From Anseranas semipalmata (Eukaryota; Chordata; Aves; Anseriformes; Anseranatidae), in assembly GCA_013399115.1 (NCBI GenBank), contig VXAA01004006.1, positions 420,509 to 484,508 of the forward strand: a stretch of DNA of 64,000 nt, read 5' to 3'. Shown in pieces: positions 10,466 through 23,248 of this stretch (position 1 is its first letter; each line of letters starts with the position of its first letter). The notes under the pieces were generated by a model, which worked only from the letters and a program-made list of their open reading frames with translations, was not told the DNA's origin and made no database searches. A program made the translations under genes and the position numbers.

Positions 10466-13400
10466 CTGGAAATACAAAGAAATTGTACGTTTAGTCTGTG
10501 GCAGTCAACGTTACACCTCCAGAATCAAAGGAGATCCAATGATGGGAATTCAAAGCCCCCTTGTACCTAAAAAGGACCTGACCTGAGTTTCTGTGCCTTG
10601 GGAGCTATCTTTTACAGGGACTACTTTTGTTTTTCTTCAGCTGCGTGCCTCTGCTGCTAACTCTCAGCTCACTGTGCAGCCTCGCTACCACTCCTGCAGG
10701 CAGTTTCATGAGGAACTTCATTCAGAGATGAAGATAATTTGGTCTGTGCTCCTGCATCTCCCTTCCCCTCGACTTGAACACATTAAGCCCTTCAGGTTGG
10801 CATCAGCCTCAACATCGGTGATTTCCAGTCCCATAACTTTATTCTTGTCCTTGCTGCCTATTCAGCAACATCATTATTGTAAAATAAGGATCTATTCATC
10901 CAGTTTTGAGAGTATGTCTTCATTATCTTTAACCTCTATTCCCACTTTCTTTGAAAAAAGGCCTGCTTCTTTTCTTCTTGTTATCTTTTCATTCATTTGA
11001 TGAAAGAGCCCTTTGCTTTAATCTCCAGCATGAGGGTTGATTTAGTTTGCATTTGGACAGTTCTATCTTTAGACTCACACTTTTTGACCTCTAACATCTT
11101 GTTTTCTTTACTCATCAGTGCTTTCTCTCATTTTTTATACAACCGCTGTGTTACAGTCAAGAACCACTACACCCCAAGAAAGGACTTTTTTTCATAGAGT
11201 CAGATGATCCTCCCAGGTAATTACAGTTTGCTGCCTTGAGTTAAAATATATTTTTGTTTTCCAGAATTTGTTTAGCTACAGCAAAGCTCCTGGGATGCAC
11301 CATTTTTCTTTTTAAGTGTGTCCCCTGAGAGTAACCATGAGAACTCAAAGCCTGCATTGCCATAATAATTCACGGAGCCCGACTGATTTTGTAAAATGAA
11401 AGGTAACCTTTTCATATGGGCCCTTTTTAATTCTTTCTTTGAAATCTCTGTATATTTTCCACTGACAAATAATATGTATTACACATTAGCTCAGTTTCAC
11501 CAAAAGCTGATGGATAAAAGGCGGTTTTCTGTGCCTTCTAATTTCTTAATATAATCCAGGCCTATGAAAAATCAAAGTTTTCTTACAAGAAAAATATGCC
11601 CATGTGTATTTTCAAGAGTACACAGCACTTACAAAGTAGCCTTCACCCTACAGGTAAGGATTCTCTTGTAACACTGTAGGAATTTTTGAGATCAAGCACA
11701 TTATTCAAAGCATAACCACAGCTATTATTTTTCCTCATGATTTTGTGTTTATTTGTCCAATATGCTACTACGAGATTTAAAAACTATGTCTTCTTTTTTT
11801 TTTTTTCCACTCTCCAGAAAGCCATTAACACACTGGAAACCAGGGAAGTGCTATAAACGATGATCTACTAAAGTAAACTAGACTTCTCAAATAATTCAAG
11901 CCCTCCATTAGAGTTTACAGTTTACTTTTGTTTGACCCCAAAGTTAATGGAGTCAACCGGAGACTTTCCAATGGTTTTGCTGGGCTTGGCTCCACACCTC
12001 TATGAGCTCAGACACTGTGGAAAGGAGGCAGTGAATTCCTACTGCCCGCCTTGTCTTACAAAAAGACAATTTTGCTGGGTTTCCAGAAAATAAAAGCTGT
12101 CACATAACTGATTTTAACAGACCCGTTTTCAACCTGTTACATTCACAGCAACCTGAAAGAGTGTACCAAAGGGAATTTGGAAAATCTCTGAGAGCTACCT
12201 TAACCTTTACTGAGCAGAAACCAGGCCCACAAAAACTACTGCAGCACTCTGCTGTGGTGGGAGATTTACTGTGTTCACCTTTACTGTAAAACTTACACCA
12301 TCACCTCATTGGGTCACATCAATCAGCGGGAACAGAGAAGCAAACATTTTTGTCAACGCATACTTTAGAGGTGTGGAAGCTTTTCTTTGGGGCAGAACTG
12401 GCAGGAATCCAGAACAAGGCACCAGCCTTATTTTAATGAGGCTCCATGATAAAATCACAGAAAGCAAGACAGAAACAACAGTAAAACAAGCAGTTTAGTC
12501 AACAGTGGAACTAATGAGGACTAGTTTCCTAAAGAGTTTTGTCTCCTGGTTGATTCTGCAGCATGTAACAAGGTAAAACTGCTACATGACGCTTTTTCTG
12601 CAGTTGAGGCGTTCACATTTGCTCTCTCCTTCTGACTTCTCTGGGGTCTAATAAAAGATGAGCTCACACTCTGGCTTTTTCTCAGTTGGGACTCTAACAG
12701 AGTCGCTCCCTTCTACCTAGCTGACGAGAAACATGTGGAACTTCGTATCTTGAGACCTCTCTACCTCTGCCAGATTTACCTGAAACACTGCCTCAACTAA
12801 CAGGTTTGAAAGTTGAGAGACATGTGCAATGGATTCAAAAGCCTTTTCTCATGACACTAGGTTTAAAAGCACTACTGTATGCAAGGGGATAACATCATAC
12901 TTCAAATTTTTTAGCGACTCGCCAAGATTTGTTTTAATTTGTTTCTTGCACTGGAGTAGGATGAGGTTCAAGAATGATTTAACTGTTATCCTTTAGAGAA
13001 AAACATGACTCTAAAGAGCACATGGTAAGCCTAAATCAAAAAAAAAAATCCAGGATCTCTGTTAAGGACAGTACTTCTAAACAAGTACCTAAGTTTAGTC
13101 TTCAAAGTCTACACAGAGCTCTTCAGTAAGTGAGCGGCATTTCAGAAATGCTATGCATCCAGCATTTTCCACTGACTTAAAACATCCCTACCACAGCTAT
13201 GTTAACATCCATCCTGTTACACTGAGAATGAACTTGGCTGATGTGAGAGCACGGGCAGGGAATACAGAGCACTACACATCATAAGCCTAAGACTTTCCAA
13301 GCACATTACATGCATCCATGGGAAGCTTGTCCTCAGAGAGGCAAAGTGGTACCCAAAACAGTGTTTGCTTCTTGATGCCATTCCAGTAATGGCTACTTGC

Positions 13401-13565
13401 CTCTCAGGCATTTTGGGCACTGCCAATGACTTTCCAAAGGCGGATGACCAGAGCAAAAATACATATTTTGCATGAAAATTATGAGTATCTTTAAGAATGG
13501 CATTAGATAGTATTCCTGACATCTGCTAACTACAACGATTATAAAAAAGGTAAAAGAGCACTTAC
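10466..13565 (-). other. SLC6A6 intron between coding exons 4 and 5
   Basis: This is a GT-AG intron of about 3.1 kb of unique-looking, mildly AT-rich sequence. I see no exon, repeat family or structured element in it. Confidence 0.9.
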
Positions 13566-13698
13566 TTTCCCAGTGGATTTGACTCCTTTCCAAATGCAGA
13601 AAAAGCATATCACCCAGACAAGAAGAAGACACAATGCTAGATCCCACTTGATAATACCAATATCTTCAATTCCTGAGGACAAGCTCAGTACATTGCGC
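13566..13698 (-). CDS. SLC6A6: SLC6A6 coding exon 4 (TM4)
   Basis: The acceptor is TCATATATTCAG|GCGCAAT and the donor GGGAAA|GTAAGT. The 133 nt complete Glu200 and encode residues 201-244, ending in phase 0. The exon holds the end of extracellular loop 2 (RNVLSLSSG) and TM4, a run of hydrophobic residues from [13 protein letters not shown] to CFFCIWKG. The short basic stretch GVKSTGK that follows is the cytosolic turn into TM5. Confidence 0.97.
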
Positions 13699-16600
13699 CT
13701 GAATATATGAAAGAAAACAAAACAAGAGAGAGATGCATGAGCAGAGTTAATGCTGAGTCTCATTGTGATATCTGAGAGTACAGGATGGTGTTTAGGGCAG
13801 CAGATGCATGGGTAGATCCCAGCCCTTTCAACACTGCTTGCTAATTCAGCACGGCTTACATGAGCAAAACTAAGCTTTGCAGCCCAAGATCCTCCCTGGG
13901 TCTGTGGCACTCTTTTGTTCAATATATTGCAGAGCATTTCACTCTAAGCTCTTCTTAGCAGCCCGCGATCACCTCAGTATGAGGTAGGAACATATGCTGA
14001 AAGCACTACAGCTATTGCATTTGCTCCCTTAAAGATGCAAGACAAACTTGCCCCAGCATCGCCACAAACCCCAGCTCCATCACAGACGTGTGCGACTAGC
14101 CTGCGTCCATGTTTCTTCTCCTTTTCAGTTCATAAGCGTGACTGCCACAAGGAGGGCAGAGAAAAAGCAGCATAGGGAAGCTGAGTGGCTTTGTAGCGCT
14201 GAGCTGGACCAGTTATCCCGTCACCTCCCGTGCCCCCGCACCCAAACACTGCCCCTCCGCGCTCCAGCATGCGTCACCGCCACCACTGGGGCCTTGTTGA
14301 ACTAGCACAAGGAATTTGGTAAACTGTATTCTGTCATTTAGGTTAATAAATAAAAGGAGATTCCTATCGTAAGATGGGTCTTAAGGGAGCAACATCCTAC
14401 CACCTAAATGCTATGTTCCTGAGGGGGAAAATTCACTAAGGCTTCTCTCTTTCAGTCATTGCCATGGGTCATCATTAAAGACTGATTTAAAACTACTTTT
14501 TTTTAACTTTCATGAAACATACACTGTCCTCACACACTGGACAGATCTTGTCATACCTGATACTTAGTTTATTTGTTACATATATATGAAAGAACAAACT
14601 TAGTTAAAATTCCTCTGCAAATAAACCTACTAAACTCTGAAGTCTTTCTGCAAGGTTTTTTCAGTCAAGGAGAATCTGGACCTCAAACATGACAGAAATG
14701 CCTTGCCCTAAGACTAGATACATTAACTTGCTACCTAAGAGATTGTTAATTAAATTTTGTTTTCAGACAACTATAACAATCTGAAATTCTCCTTCACCAA
14801 AGACCACAGCAGTCTGCAGTACCATACCAGGATAAGGCCCACAAGTGTGGCGTGCACAGCTCCATATGTGCATCCAGCGCAAGACAAACCACCGTGGTTT
14901 TTTTTTCCCTTGAATTAATTAAACTTTTTTTTTTTTTTTGCAACTACCAAGGAAATAATAGTGAATGGAGTCACTGATGGAAAAATTGCAATTAGTTTTT
15001 GGAAAAAAACCTGAACCGACCAGTTTAATAGAACTCAAACCTTCATCCATCTGTTTTTGTGTCTCTGTTTGCCAAATTCACTCAGATTACCTGTGTGAAT
15101 GTCTTCTCACACCAAATGCTTTATTCTCTCTGAAGGTGTGCGTGTTTTGTTATGGAAAAGGACTAATGGCACCAGACAGGGTAAGTCTGCCCTAATCAGC
15201 ACAGCTATTCAACAGTTACGAAAAAACCCTCAGTAATGAATATTTGGCATAAAGTTGCAGTCCTGGTTCACCTGAGCCTAAAGAAATCAGGGAAAAACCT
15301 GCTGTGCATATACAAAAGAATAAAATACATTCATAAGACAAAGTTCAGCTGTAACCTTCCATGTCTTTTAAAAAAATAAATGGCAATTTTCTAGTCTAAG
15401 GGGCAGTTTGTATTAAAATGTAAAAAGGAGCCTATAGAGGTAGCTCTCAGGAAGCAGTGAATAATTAACTGCAAATATATTTTGGAATAGGCATATCTAC
15501 GAATGCATTCAGCTAAGACTGTTGCTTTTCCTTAGGGAACTAAAAGCAAATGGTCGTCTCACATAGAGTATGCCCAGCAGCCCTGCCCAGCTTTCTCGGA
15601 GGGCACCCCAGTGGGTTACTGAGAGCCAGCTATGTTACTTCTCTGTGGTGTGGCAGCACTAAGTGACATGCTGGCTTTCTCCCTCTTGGGTTATCTTTGT
15701 CTCACAGAGGCCGAATACCTTAGGGAATCTGCTCAGAATTACCAGTGGGGCCTCAAGAGTTAAAATTGTTTCACAAGATCTAAACCAACATATTTTTGCA
15801 GCAGAAGCACTCAACCAGGACTTGTGATATCCTGAAAATTCAAGTTCAGGAAGGAGCAGGAGCTGGGATATGCCAATAACTTTTCAATTTTGTTACACAA
15901 CCTACTGCTGCTTAGATTCAGCCAACCTCACTCAACTAACTACACACCATTTATGCATGAAGTGTTGCTAATTATAATTTATAGTTATGATGCTGTCATT
16001 AACCGTTATTCATATATAATCAATGGGACAACAGGCTGGGGTTCGTTGCAACCATGAATTCTTGAACCTTCTTCATACGCTAGTATGTTCTAGTGATGTG
16101 CAATATGGAAATATAATAGGAGCTGTAACTGGCTCTAGAACATAAACAAAAATAAAACCAGGAGAGTTATGCAATCCTTGAAGGATATTCCAGCTCATTA
16201 ATTAAGTGAATGCAGACAGGACCTTTCATACCAGGAAAGGCGAAGCCCACTTTCTTGCTGGACAGACAAGAATAACTAACACTGAAGCAGTATGTACCAG
16301 AAGGCTATTACAGGGAAAATATGAAACAATTTTTAAAATTCTCAATTTGCCCCAAAGGCAGAGACAGATGCCCTAGATTTTGTTTAGTTTTGTGTTGCTC
16401 CCTTCAGGATTACATGCCATAAGCATGTGATGGGCTTTCTTGGAATTTGGAGGAATAAAGTCTGCTGATTACCCAATATTTATAAACACTTGGCCAGCAC
16501 CAGACAATCAGAGGCTTTGTTCAACCATAATTACCCCAAAACACTTATCCTCTATGTATTAATATGTGTGTAAGCCTTTAAGGTTTGGGGCTTTAAAATG

Positions 16601-19600
16601 AAATCTTCAGAAATAAGACCTGAAGCATGTGATACCAAGAGGTAAGTCCCTGATACAAAGCCAGATTTGCTTAACCCCCTTTTATTGCTGCTCAGGCAAG
16701 CATGTGATTTGCACAGAACATTAATTCAAATGAACTGAAATGTCAGGCTGTACTATATGTCCAGCCAGGCTGAGAAGGACACGTGTTTTTCAACACGAAG
16801 AGTTTAATGCATCAATGTGGTCAATTATATCTCTGTAGAGTTAGCCTTACAAAGCAGTAGTGATGAGGATACTACATAAATCTCCCACAATAAAAATAGC
16901 ATTGGGTTTCAGAAACCAAATACTCAAACCCCTGAATTAAATTGGAATTAATTGTGCCACAAAGCAGATGGATATCTTCAGTTAAAGGCTATTTATTGAC
17001 CTGTCCTTTCGATGCGGGTAGCTGGCTGGCTGGCAGCTGGCATTGTCTATGACAGCAAAGTACCCATAAAGTTCTTGAGATTATTTTTAATTTCAGAACC
17101 ATAAAGAATAGTAGCACGGCCGGGGAAAAACTGCTTGTGCCATGTAAAATCTACATTACTTTAATTACAGCAGTCCTGCATGATCTCTGTCCTTACTTTA
17201 AGACACCAATAGTTGTTTATGCAGAGAGAACAGCTATTTTTAATACTTCTGTAAGTGCCACGAGTCCCGAAGGCAGCTTGGTCTGTTAAGGACAGTTCAG
17301 TCATGATGAAACAGCGAGCTATGGACAGTATGTCTGTATTAGTAGTAGTGTGGAGCCAAACTCCTCCCTGGCACAAATCCAGGGAAGAGTTTAGTTCATG
17401 ATGTTTAAAACTGCTATTTGAGGACAAAAGTTAAAGTGGCTGCAAAGTGCAAGGGGAGCTGCCTTCATGAGCACTAATGGCTGAGCAACCTTTGCTCCGG
17501 CTGTGCTAAAGAAACAGTGAGGGGATGCGAACCTACTTGCTTCGGGAATATGGAGGGAAGGGGAAAGCATTGCAAGGACCAAGGATTTCTCCTCCAGCCT
17601 CGGGCACCTCCAGTCTGACTACACACATTAGGCTGTGTCTACAGGAGGATTTGGTTCAGCTTGCAGAGGAGTTTTGAGGACAGAAACTTGATTTCTTTTA
17701 GAGGAAACTTAACTAAAAGCTCCACACCAAATACGCTTCCCAACCAACAAACAGGCTGCCCTGCCACAAGGCCCTCCACCATGTACCTGCCGCGTGGTTA
17801 CCCACAGGAAGTTCTGGTGTCCCCCAAGGTCCTGGACCCCACTGAAGTGTCCCCACCAGTCCTTCACATGTTCTTTATATCCTGCTGCTCTCCTGTCTTT
17901 GCATTCATTTCCCGTCTTGACCTGCCCTACCTTCTGCTACTGTCCCACCTTGCTGAACTCCTTGTTTCTTCAGTCTTTCATCACTCTCTTTTACCACCCC
18001 TTTTCCAACTCCCAGCCCTATTCCTTTTTTTCTATGGTATAGGTTACCTCTTCAGTCTTTTGAAGTGCACATGCCACCTGGGGCCCAAGGGGGACAAGCT
18101 GGTTGCTAAGTCTGGGCATTACAGGAATAGAAGCTTCTGGGACAGCAGGACAACCCTGTGGCCACAATCAGGAGGCTGCTGAGCTCATGGCTGCCACCAG
18201 GTACAAGAGGACCAGTGAGCACATTCATTGAACAAAATTAAGATGAACACAGTCCTGGGAGAGCAACTGTATGTCAGGGCAGCATGTGCTTCTTACCAAG
18301 GCCTTGAGACCTTTGAACATCCTACCAAACCAGCTGCTCATTTGGATTCAGGCCCTCAGTCTCAGAGTCATTTTGGGAGAGTCCAAAGGAGTGAGAATCG
18401 CTTCCTCCTCTACCATAAATTGCCTTCAAGTTCCCCAAAATATCCAAATCTTTTCCAACTCCCTCCATACTTACAAGGGAGGAAATCACCTGGGAAATTA
18501 TCTGGAACACAGGAAACACAGTGCTCGTGGCATGCAGAAAACAACTGCTCTTACAACCTGCACCCTGTCACTCACACTGGTCAGCAGTGCATTTTGACAA
18601 ACATCCCATCCAAGATCTGTTCTGCACATTGTATTTTGGCTCTTGCGTTACAAATTTTAGCACAGTTCATAATATTATTTTTTCTAAACCTAACACATGC
18701 CAAATATCTTTGGCATGAACATAATTCCAGCAGGAGCTATTGGCAGAAGCTTCTTTTTAAAAATAGAGAAGTAGGTACAAGTTGATCAGGGAACCAAACT
18801 GGACTTTAAACATGCTGAAAGACAGGTTGGATCAGAAACTTATTCTACTCTTAATTGACCATCACAGCAAACCAACAACAACAACAAAAAAAGATTTTCT
18901 TCCTAAGGCATATGTAGATCCTTTGGATTTAAGTTTCCCTACAGGTGCCTTCCTCTGCTGCTATGTTTTGACAACTATATAAACACACAGAGATTTGAGG
19001 TCATCACTGTTCAGAAATAGGTTATGCAATATAGTTTTAAACTTGAAAAATAACAGAGAAATGGAAATAAGAATCTTAGGCCTGACGAAATCCAGGCATC
19101 TAGTAAAACAGAATCTCCTCAGAGACTGCAGAGACAAATGATGTAACAAAGATGACCTGAGAAACCTACAATACAGGACAATGTTCAACACCTCTGTCAG
19201 TTTTATTGATGAGGTCAATGCCTTGCATCTTTGTCAAACTGATAAGAGAGATGTTATAGCTCCACAAAGTGCATTGCAAATGACAACATCTGGGGAAGAG
19301 GCAGCCACAGAAGTAGTGATTTGTCACCGCTTCCATTGTAAATCCCTACTATCAGGGAATCTCAAGTGACTTCTTTCCATTCTCTTGCTGAATTTAGAGA
19401 AACCCAGCCAAGAAAGGAGCAAGATTTCCTCCAAACTAGAAATTGCACTGGGTTTTTAGGGCTCCCTGTACTCTCCAGGCTGAATGCAGTTATACTTCTA
19501 ATAACTTCCTCCACTGCTCCCAGACTTACTAGTCTGCCTCAGAATGGGCGAGAACTGATAGCAAGGAGTGGTGAGACAAGTGACATCCAGAGCAATTTTC

Positions 19601-19705
19601 TTCTCCTATCTAACATTCCCCATGAGACTTCTGCAAAATCTCAGGCATGACCTTTGGCATGCCACCAAAGCACCCCAAAGGCGCCATGGAGATGGGGGTA
19701 CTTAC
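13699..19705 (-). other. SLC6A6 intron between coding exons 3 and 4
   Basis: This is the largest intron within the coding part, about 6 kb, with GT-AG ends. It includes a T15 run at 14925-14939. On the opposite strand, two successive open frames in the same frame lie at 17661-18182 and 18228-18785 and match no family I know. The remainder shows no recognisable content. Confidence 0.9.
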
Positions 19706-19940
19706 TCCCAGAACTCCGTGACAGGAGAGGTGAAGTTAGTGGCATTCAGCGATATCCACAGCGTTTTGTTCTTCCTGAGAGTGTCTTCCACGCAGGTCGG
19801 CGTGTTCCACTTCTGGTGGCAGTGCGCCCACGGCAGGACGCTCTGGAACGACTGGAACAGGTAGTAGAGTCCCCAGGCCAGGATCACAATGTAGTACACA
19901 TTCAGAAGGGACACAATCACTATGGAAGCATAACCAATTC
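19706..19940 (-). CDS. SLC6A6: SLC6A6 coding exon 3 (TM3 and extracellular loop 2)
   Basis: The acceptor is CTCTCGCCAG|GAATTGG and the donor TGGGA|GTAAGT. The 235 nt complete Gly122 and encode residues 123-199 plus two bases of Glu200. TM3 begins [20 protein letters not shown]. The large second extracellular loop follows, with Cys162 and Cys171 in the positions of the conserved loop disulfide. Three N-glycosylation sequons are present: Asn179 (NKT), Asn187 (NAT) and Asn190 (NFT). This loop is usually the most variable stretch of the family, and it is where this sequence departs most from the mammalian protein as I remember it. Confidence 0.97.
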
Positions 19941-22206
19941 CTGGCGAGAGGAAGAGAAAAAAGAAATATGCACAGACGTGACAACCACCCCTTGCTAGGG
20001 TGCCTTGTGATTTCAAGGAGCTGGTGCCACTGCTATTCCTGCTATGTTGCGGACTTGTATCCTGCTCTACCACATCGCTGTTGGAAACTGAACTCAATTC
20101 CATCACACATAAGCACAGACCTGCCACTGCCTTTGACTAGTGCTGACACTTAGGGTTGAGCTTCAGGCTATGGCTTGCTGAGATTGAAGGGGAAGGCTGC
20201 AGGGGTTCTACCCAGCTTTACACTAACCCAGATATTTCAGGCTTTATTAGAAGGAAGTCAAGGCATCACACTTTACTTATTTGGGAGCTACACCATCTCA
20301 CACCTTGGGTACCTGCTTGGGCAACCCCACTCTCGCCGCACTGTCCCCCCGTGCAGCTTCCCTGGAGGCAGCTTGTCTGTGCACCCCTGCACCACTCATG
20401 CTTATCGACCGGCTCGGCTCTGTATACATGCAAAAAAGTACAACTCTTGAATATGTTAAAAAGGAAAATTCCAGAGCTATCAACATAAAAGCTGCTGTTT
20501 CTGCCCCAATTTCACTTGTGCAAAGGAAGCGTGATATTTGTAGCTGTTATAGTTAATTAGATCAATGTTTAACTCTGCTATCAATATTTGACAATAAAAA
20601 ATGTTCCCTGTTTGTTTTTAAAAGCAGGGTCACGGGCAGATAAGGCTGAGTCCTATACAATTTAGGGAGGTGGTGGAATGCTGTTCTGGTGGAGGCTTTA
20701 ATTAAATACCACAACTGTATCTCTCCTACCTAGGCAGTTAAGCCCCACTGGCAGATCCATACTACATGTTAAGTCAGAAGCAGTCACTATTTTTGTAAAT
20801 ACGAAATGAAAGGACTCTGAAAAGTCCCATTTTCTGAAAATCTTCTAGTATATATAATGTTAACCTCTAAAAAGCTGATGTGGTCTGCCACTTAGGAATA
20901 ACAGGGAAAAAAAAAGTTTTCCTTTAAAAACTTAGAGCAGATTCTCAAAAGAGGATGAAAAGCCCATGAGGTTCCCTTTAACATCATTCTGATGGCTACC
21001 CCAGCACCTGGGATACCTGCCTCACATTTTACAGTTTCAAACCTTGTTGTAACAGGAGTCATTACCACCAGAGATTATCTTCATGCCATGTGAAAACAGC
21101 CAGAGCAAGTGGTATTTATTTTATGCAACTGCATTTCATTCAGGATATACAGCTAGTCACATTATTAGAGTGGCAATTTCTCTTTTTGGATGCCTGGGAG
21201 ATTGCTATTTAAACAAGGAACATTCCTTCCTCCTCCTCCAAAGAAAAGGTTTCATGAAAGTGGAAGGAGGAGGAAGAAAATGGAGCTAAAGCAGTGTAAT
21301 TACATCAAGTTCAGTAGTGTTCTGAGTATTAGGTGGGAGTGTGAGCCCTGGAGGAAACCCTCTCCGCTGCCTGGAGTGATATAAGGGGAGAGAGACACCT
21401 GTAACAGCAACAGTGACAGAGCTATAGATGTGTCAGTGAGAAATGCCACTCTTTCCAAATGGAATTTGGAAAAGAAGAGTGCCCCAATTTATTTAATGCC
21501 TAATTTAATTCCTAATAATTCTGCCTGTGCTGTCAGGCTGTAGAGGGTAATCTGTACACAAGGCAGCATCCTCAGTAATTCTGCTAACCTGTCCATGATT
21601 TTTCATTCCAGTTAACTTTCAGAGTGGCATTCACATAATTCCTGTGAGTGCTGAGTGACTCTTCATTTGCTGGCAAAGGCCCTTGAATAACAAGAGACAA
21701 ACACGACTGTTTGCCAGGACCACCTCAGTTATGACAAAAGTCCTGTTCCTGAATCCTACACAAAATGCTGTGCAGGTTTTGGTTGTATCAGTAATAGATG
21801 GATGATGCCAGTGATAAACTTTGAGATGGCGGAAGTATTTTGATTTCCAGACCAGAATAATATTGTGAAGATGCTTTCTCAAAAGGGCATGTAAAAGGCT
21901 CTAGCCTTCCAAAACAACAGCTTCTCTAATATCTATGAACAAAATGTGCAGTTGCCTTTTTAAGGCATAATATGCAATTTCTTTCTTGCTTATTGGCAGT
22001 TCTGCCAGTTAACAAGATGATAGCATCAAAATCAATACCTCACTTTATCCTTCAGACTCTCTGACTTCTACCTTTCCAGGAACCGATACTGTACTTTCAA
22101 TTAACTACAGCAAATAGCTGAATGAATGGACATGAGGGGAATTGCACTTCTGTATCTGGTTTAAAGAGGTATCTTGAAGCAGTACGGGACAACAAGAGGT
22201 ACTAAC
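19941..22206 (-). other. SLC6A6 intron between coding exons 2 and 3
   Basis: This is a GT-AG intron of about 2.3 kb. No repeat family, exon or RNA gene was recognised. Confidence 0.9.
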
Positions 22207-22341
22207 CAGTGAAAATAGGGCAGATCTTTTCCCAGCATGTAATTCCACCTTCAGAGGTATACTGTCCTAGCACCACCTCCAGGAAAAACACGGGAAGACC
22301 TCCCCCAAACAGGAAAATGAAATAAGGTATAAGAAATGCAC
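22207..22341 (-). CDS. SLC6A6: SLC6A6 coding exon 2 (TM2)
   Basis: The acceptor is TTTTCTCAACAG|GTGCAT and the donor ACTG|GTTAGT. The 135 nt complete Gly77 and encode residues 78-121 plus one base of 122. TM2 (about residues 78-98) starts [12 protein letters not shown], and the loop that follows carries [17 protein letters not shown], the conserved TM2-TM3 connection of the TauT/GABA/betaine branch of SLC6. Both splice junctions are phase 1. Nothing is truncated or shifted. Confidence 0.97.
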
Positions 22342-23008
22342 CTGTTGAGAAAATATAATAGTTCAAAATTGAGACGAAGTGAGTGACTCTACACAAGATA
22401 GTTTAAAAAAAGTGTTAGCAGACACATATAAACAAAGAAACATATTTGTTATTTTAATATCAGCATTCAATAATCTTAATTTGGAGGTATTTCTTCTGAT
22501 ACTCAACACTGCAAGTGAAATGGGTATACACAAATGGAAAGGGCATTGTCTTACCTTTTCAAGATGAAAATCTGCAATAACAATGGGGTTAGGCACACAA
22601 CAATTTCATGTGACTCAGAATGCTCTTATTCTGAAATCCAAAAGAAACCATTGTTTGTCTTATTATTAACTTAGAGTAACTCCCTTAGTTTGAGTTACTC
22701 TGGATTTGCAGTGCATGACTTAGGCTACTGGTCTATGATAACAAAATATCTTTTGGTTAAAACTCAGGCTCAATTATAGCAGAATAAAAGAACAGTAGTT
22801 CAGAAATATAAAAATTTAAATTGGTGTTGTTTTTCCATAGCTAAGTTTTAACAAAAACTGTGAAGTTATAAAACAATCTCTCCCAAATACTGGCGAAAAA
22901 GGCAGAAAACAGGTATTTCATTACTCTTTTTAAAAACTGGATGAAGGCACTGAAAACGTTGAGTATGAGGCAGACAGATTGATTCATGAGAAGGAAATAA
23001 ATACTCAC
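22342..23008 (-). other. SLC6A6 intron between coding exons 1 and 2
   Basis: This is a 667-bp AT-rich GT-AG intron with no recognisable element. Confidence 0.9.
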
Positions 23009-23248
23009 CTCCGCCGTTTTTGTAGCAGAGATATGGAAACCGCCAGACATTGCCTAAACCAATAAATCCACCAGCCACGGACAGCAGAAAGTCAATCTTG
23101 CTCGCCCACTTCTCCCGCTGGGGCGGCTTTCCTTCTGCCTCGTCCTCAGGCCGCGTCCCCGGGCTCTTGCCGGGGGAAGGTTTGAGGATGTCCTTGTGGA
23201 AATCTTTCAAGCACTGAAGCTTTTCCTTTGTTGCCATATTTCTGCTTT
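23009..23248 (-). CDS. SLC6A6: SLC6A6 coding exon 1 (start codon, N-terminus, TM1)
   Basis: Eleven untranslated bases follow an acceptor (TTTCTATGTAG). The ATG is at 23237-23235, in good context (A at -3, G at +4). Coding covers residues 1-76 plus one base of codon 77. Residues 1-48 are the hydrophilic cytosolic N-terminus, rich in Lys, Pro and Glu. TM1 spans roughly residues 50-70 and carries the SLC6 motif GNVWRFPY. Asn63 corresponds to a sodium-1 ligand and Arg66 to the extracellular gate arginine in the LeuT fold. The donor is GGAG|GTGAGT (phase 1). The ATG is chosen because the protein from it aligns with mammalian TauT from its first residue, and the upstream exon candidates place in-frame stops before it. 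Confidence 0.97.
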
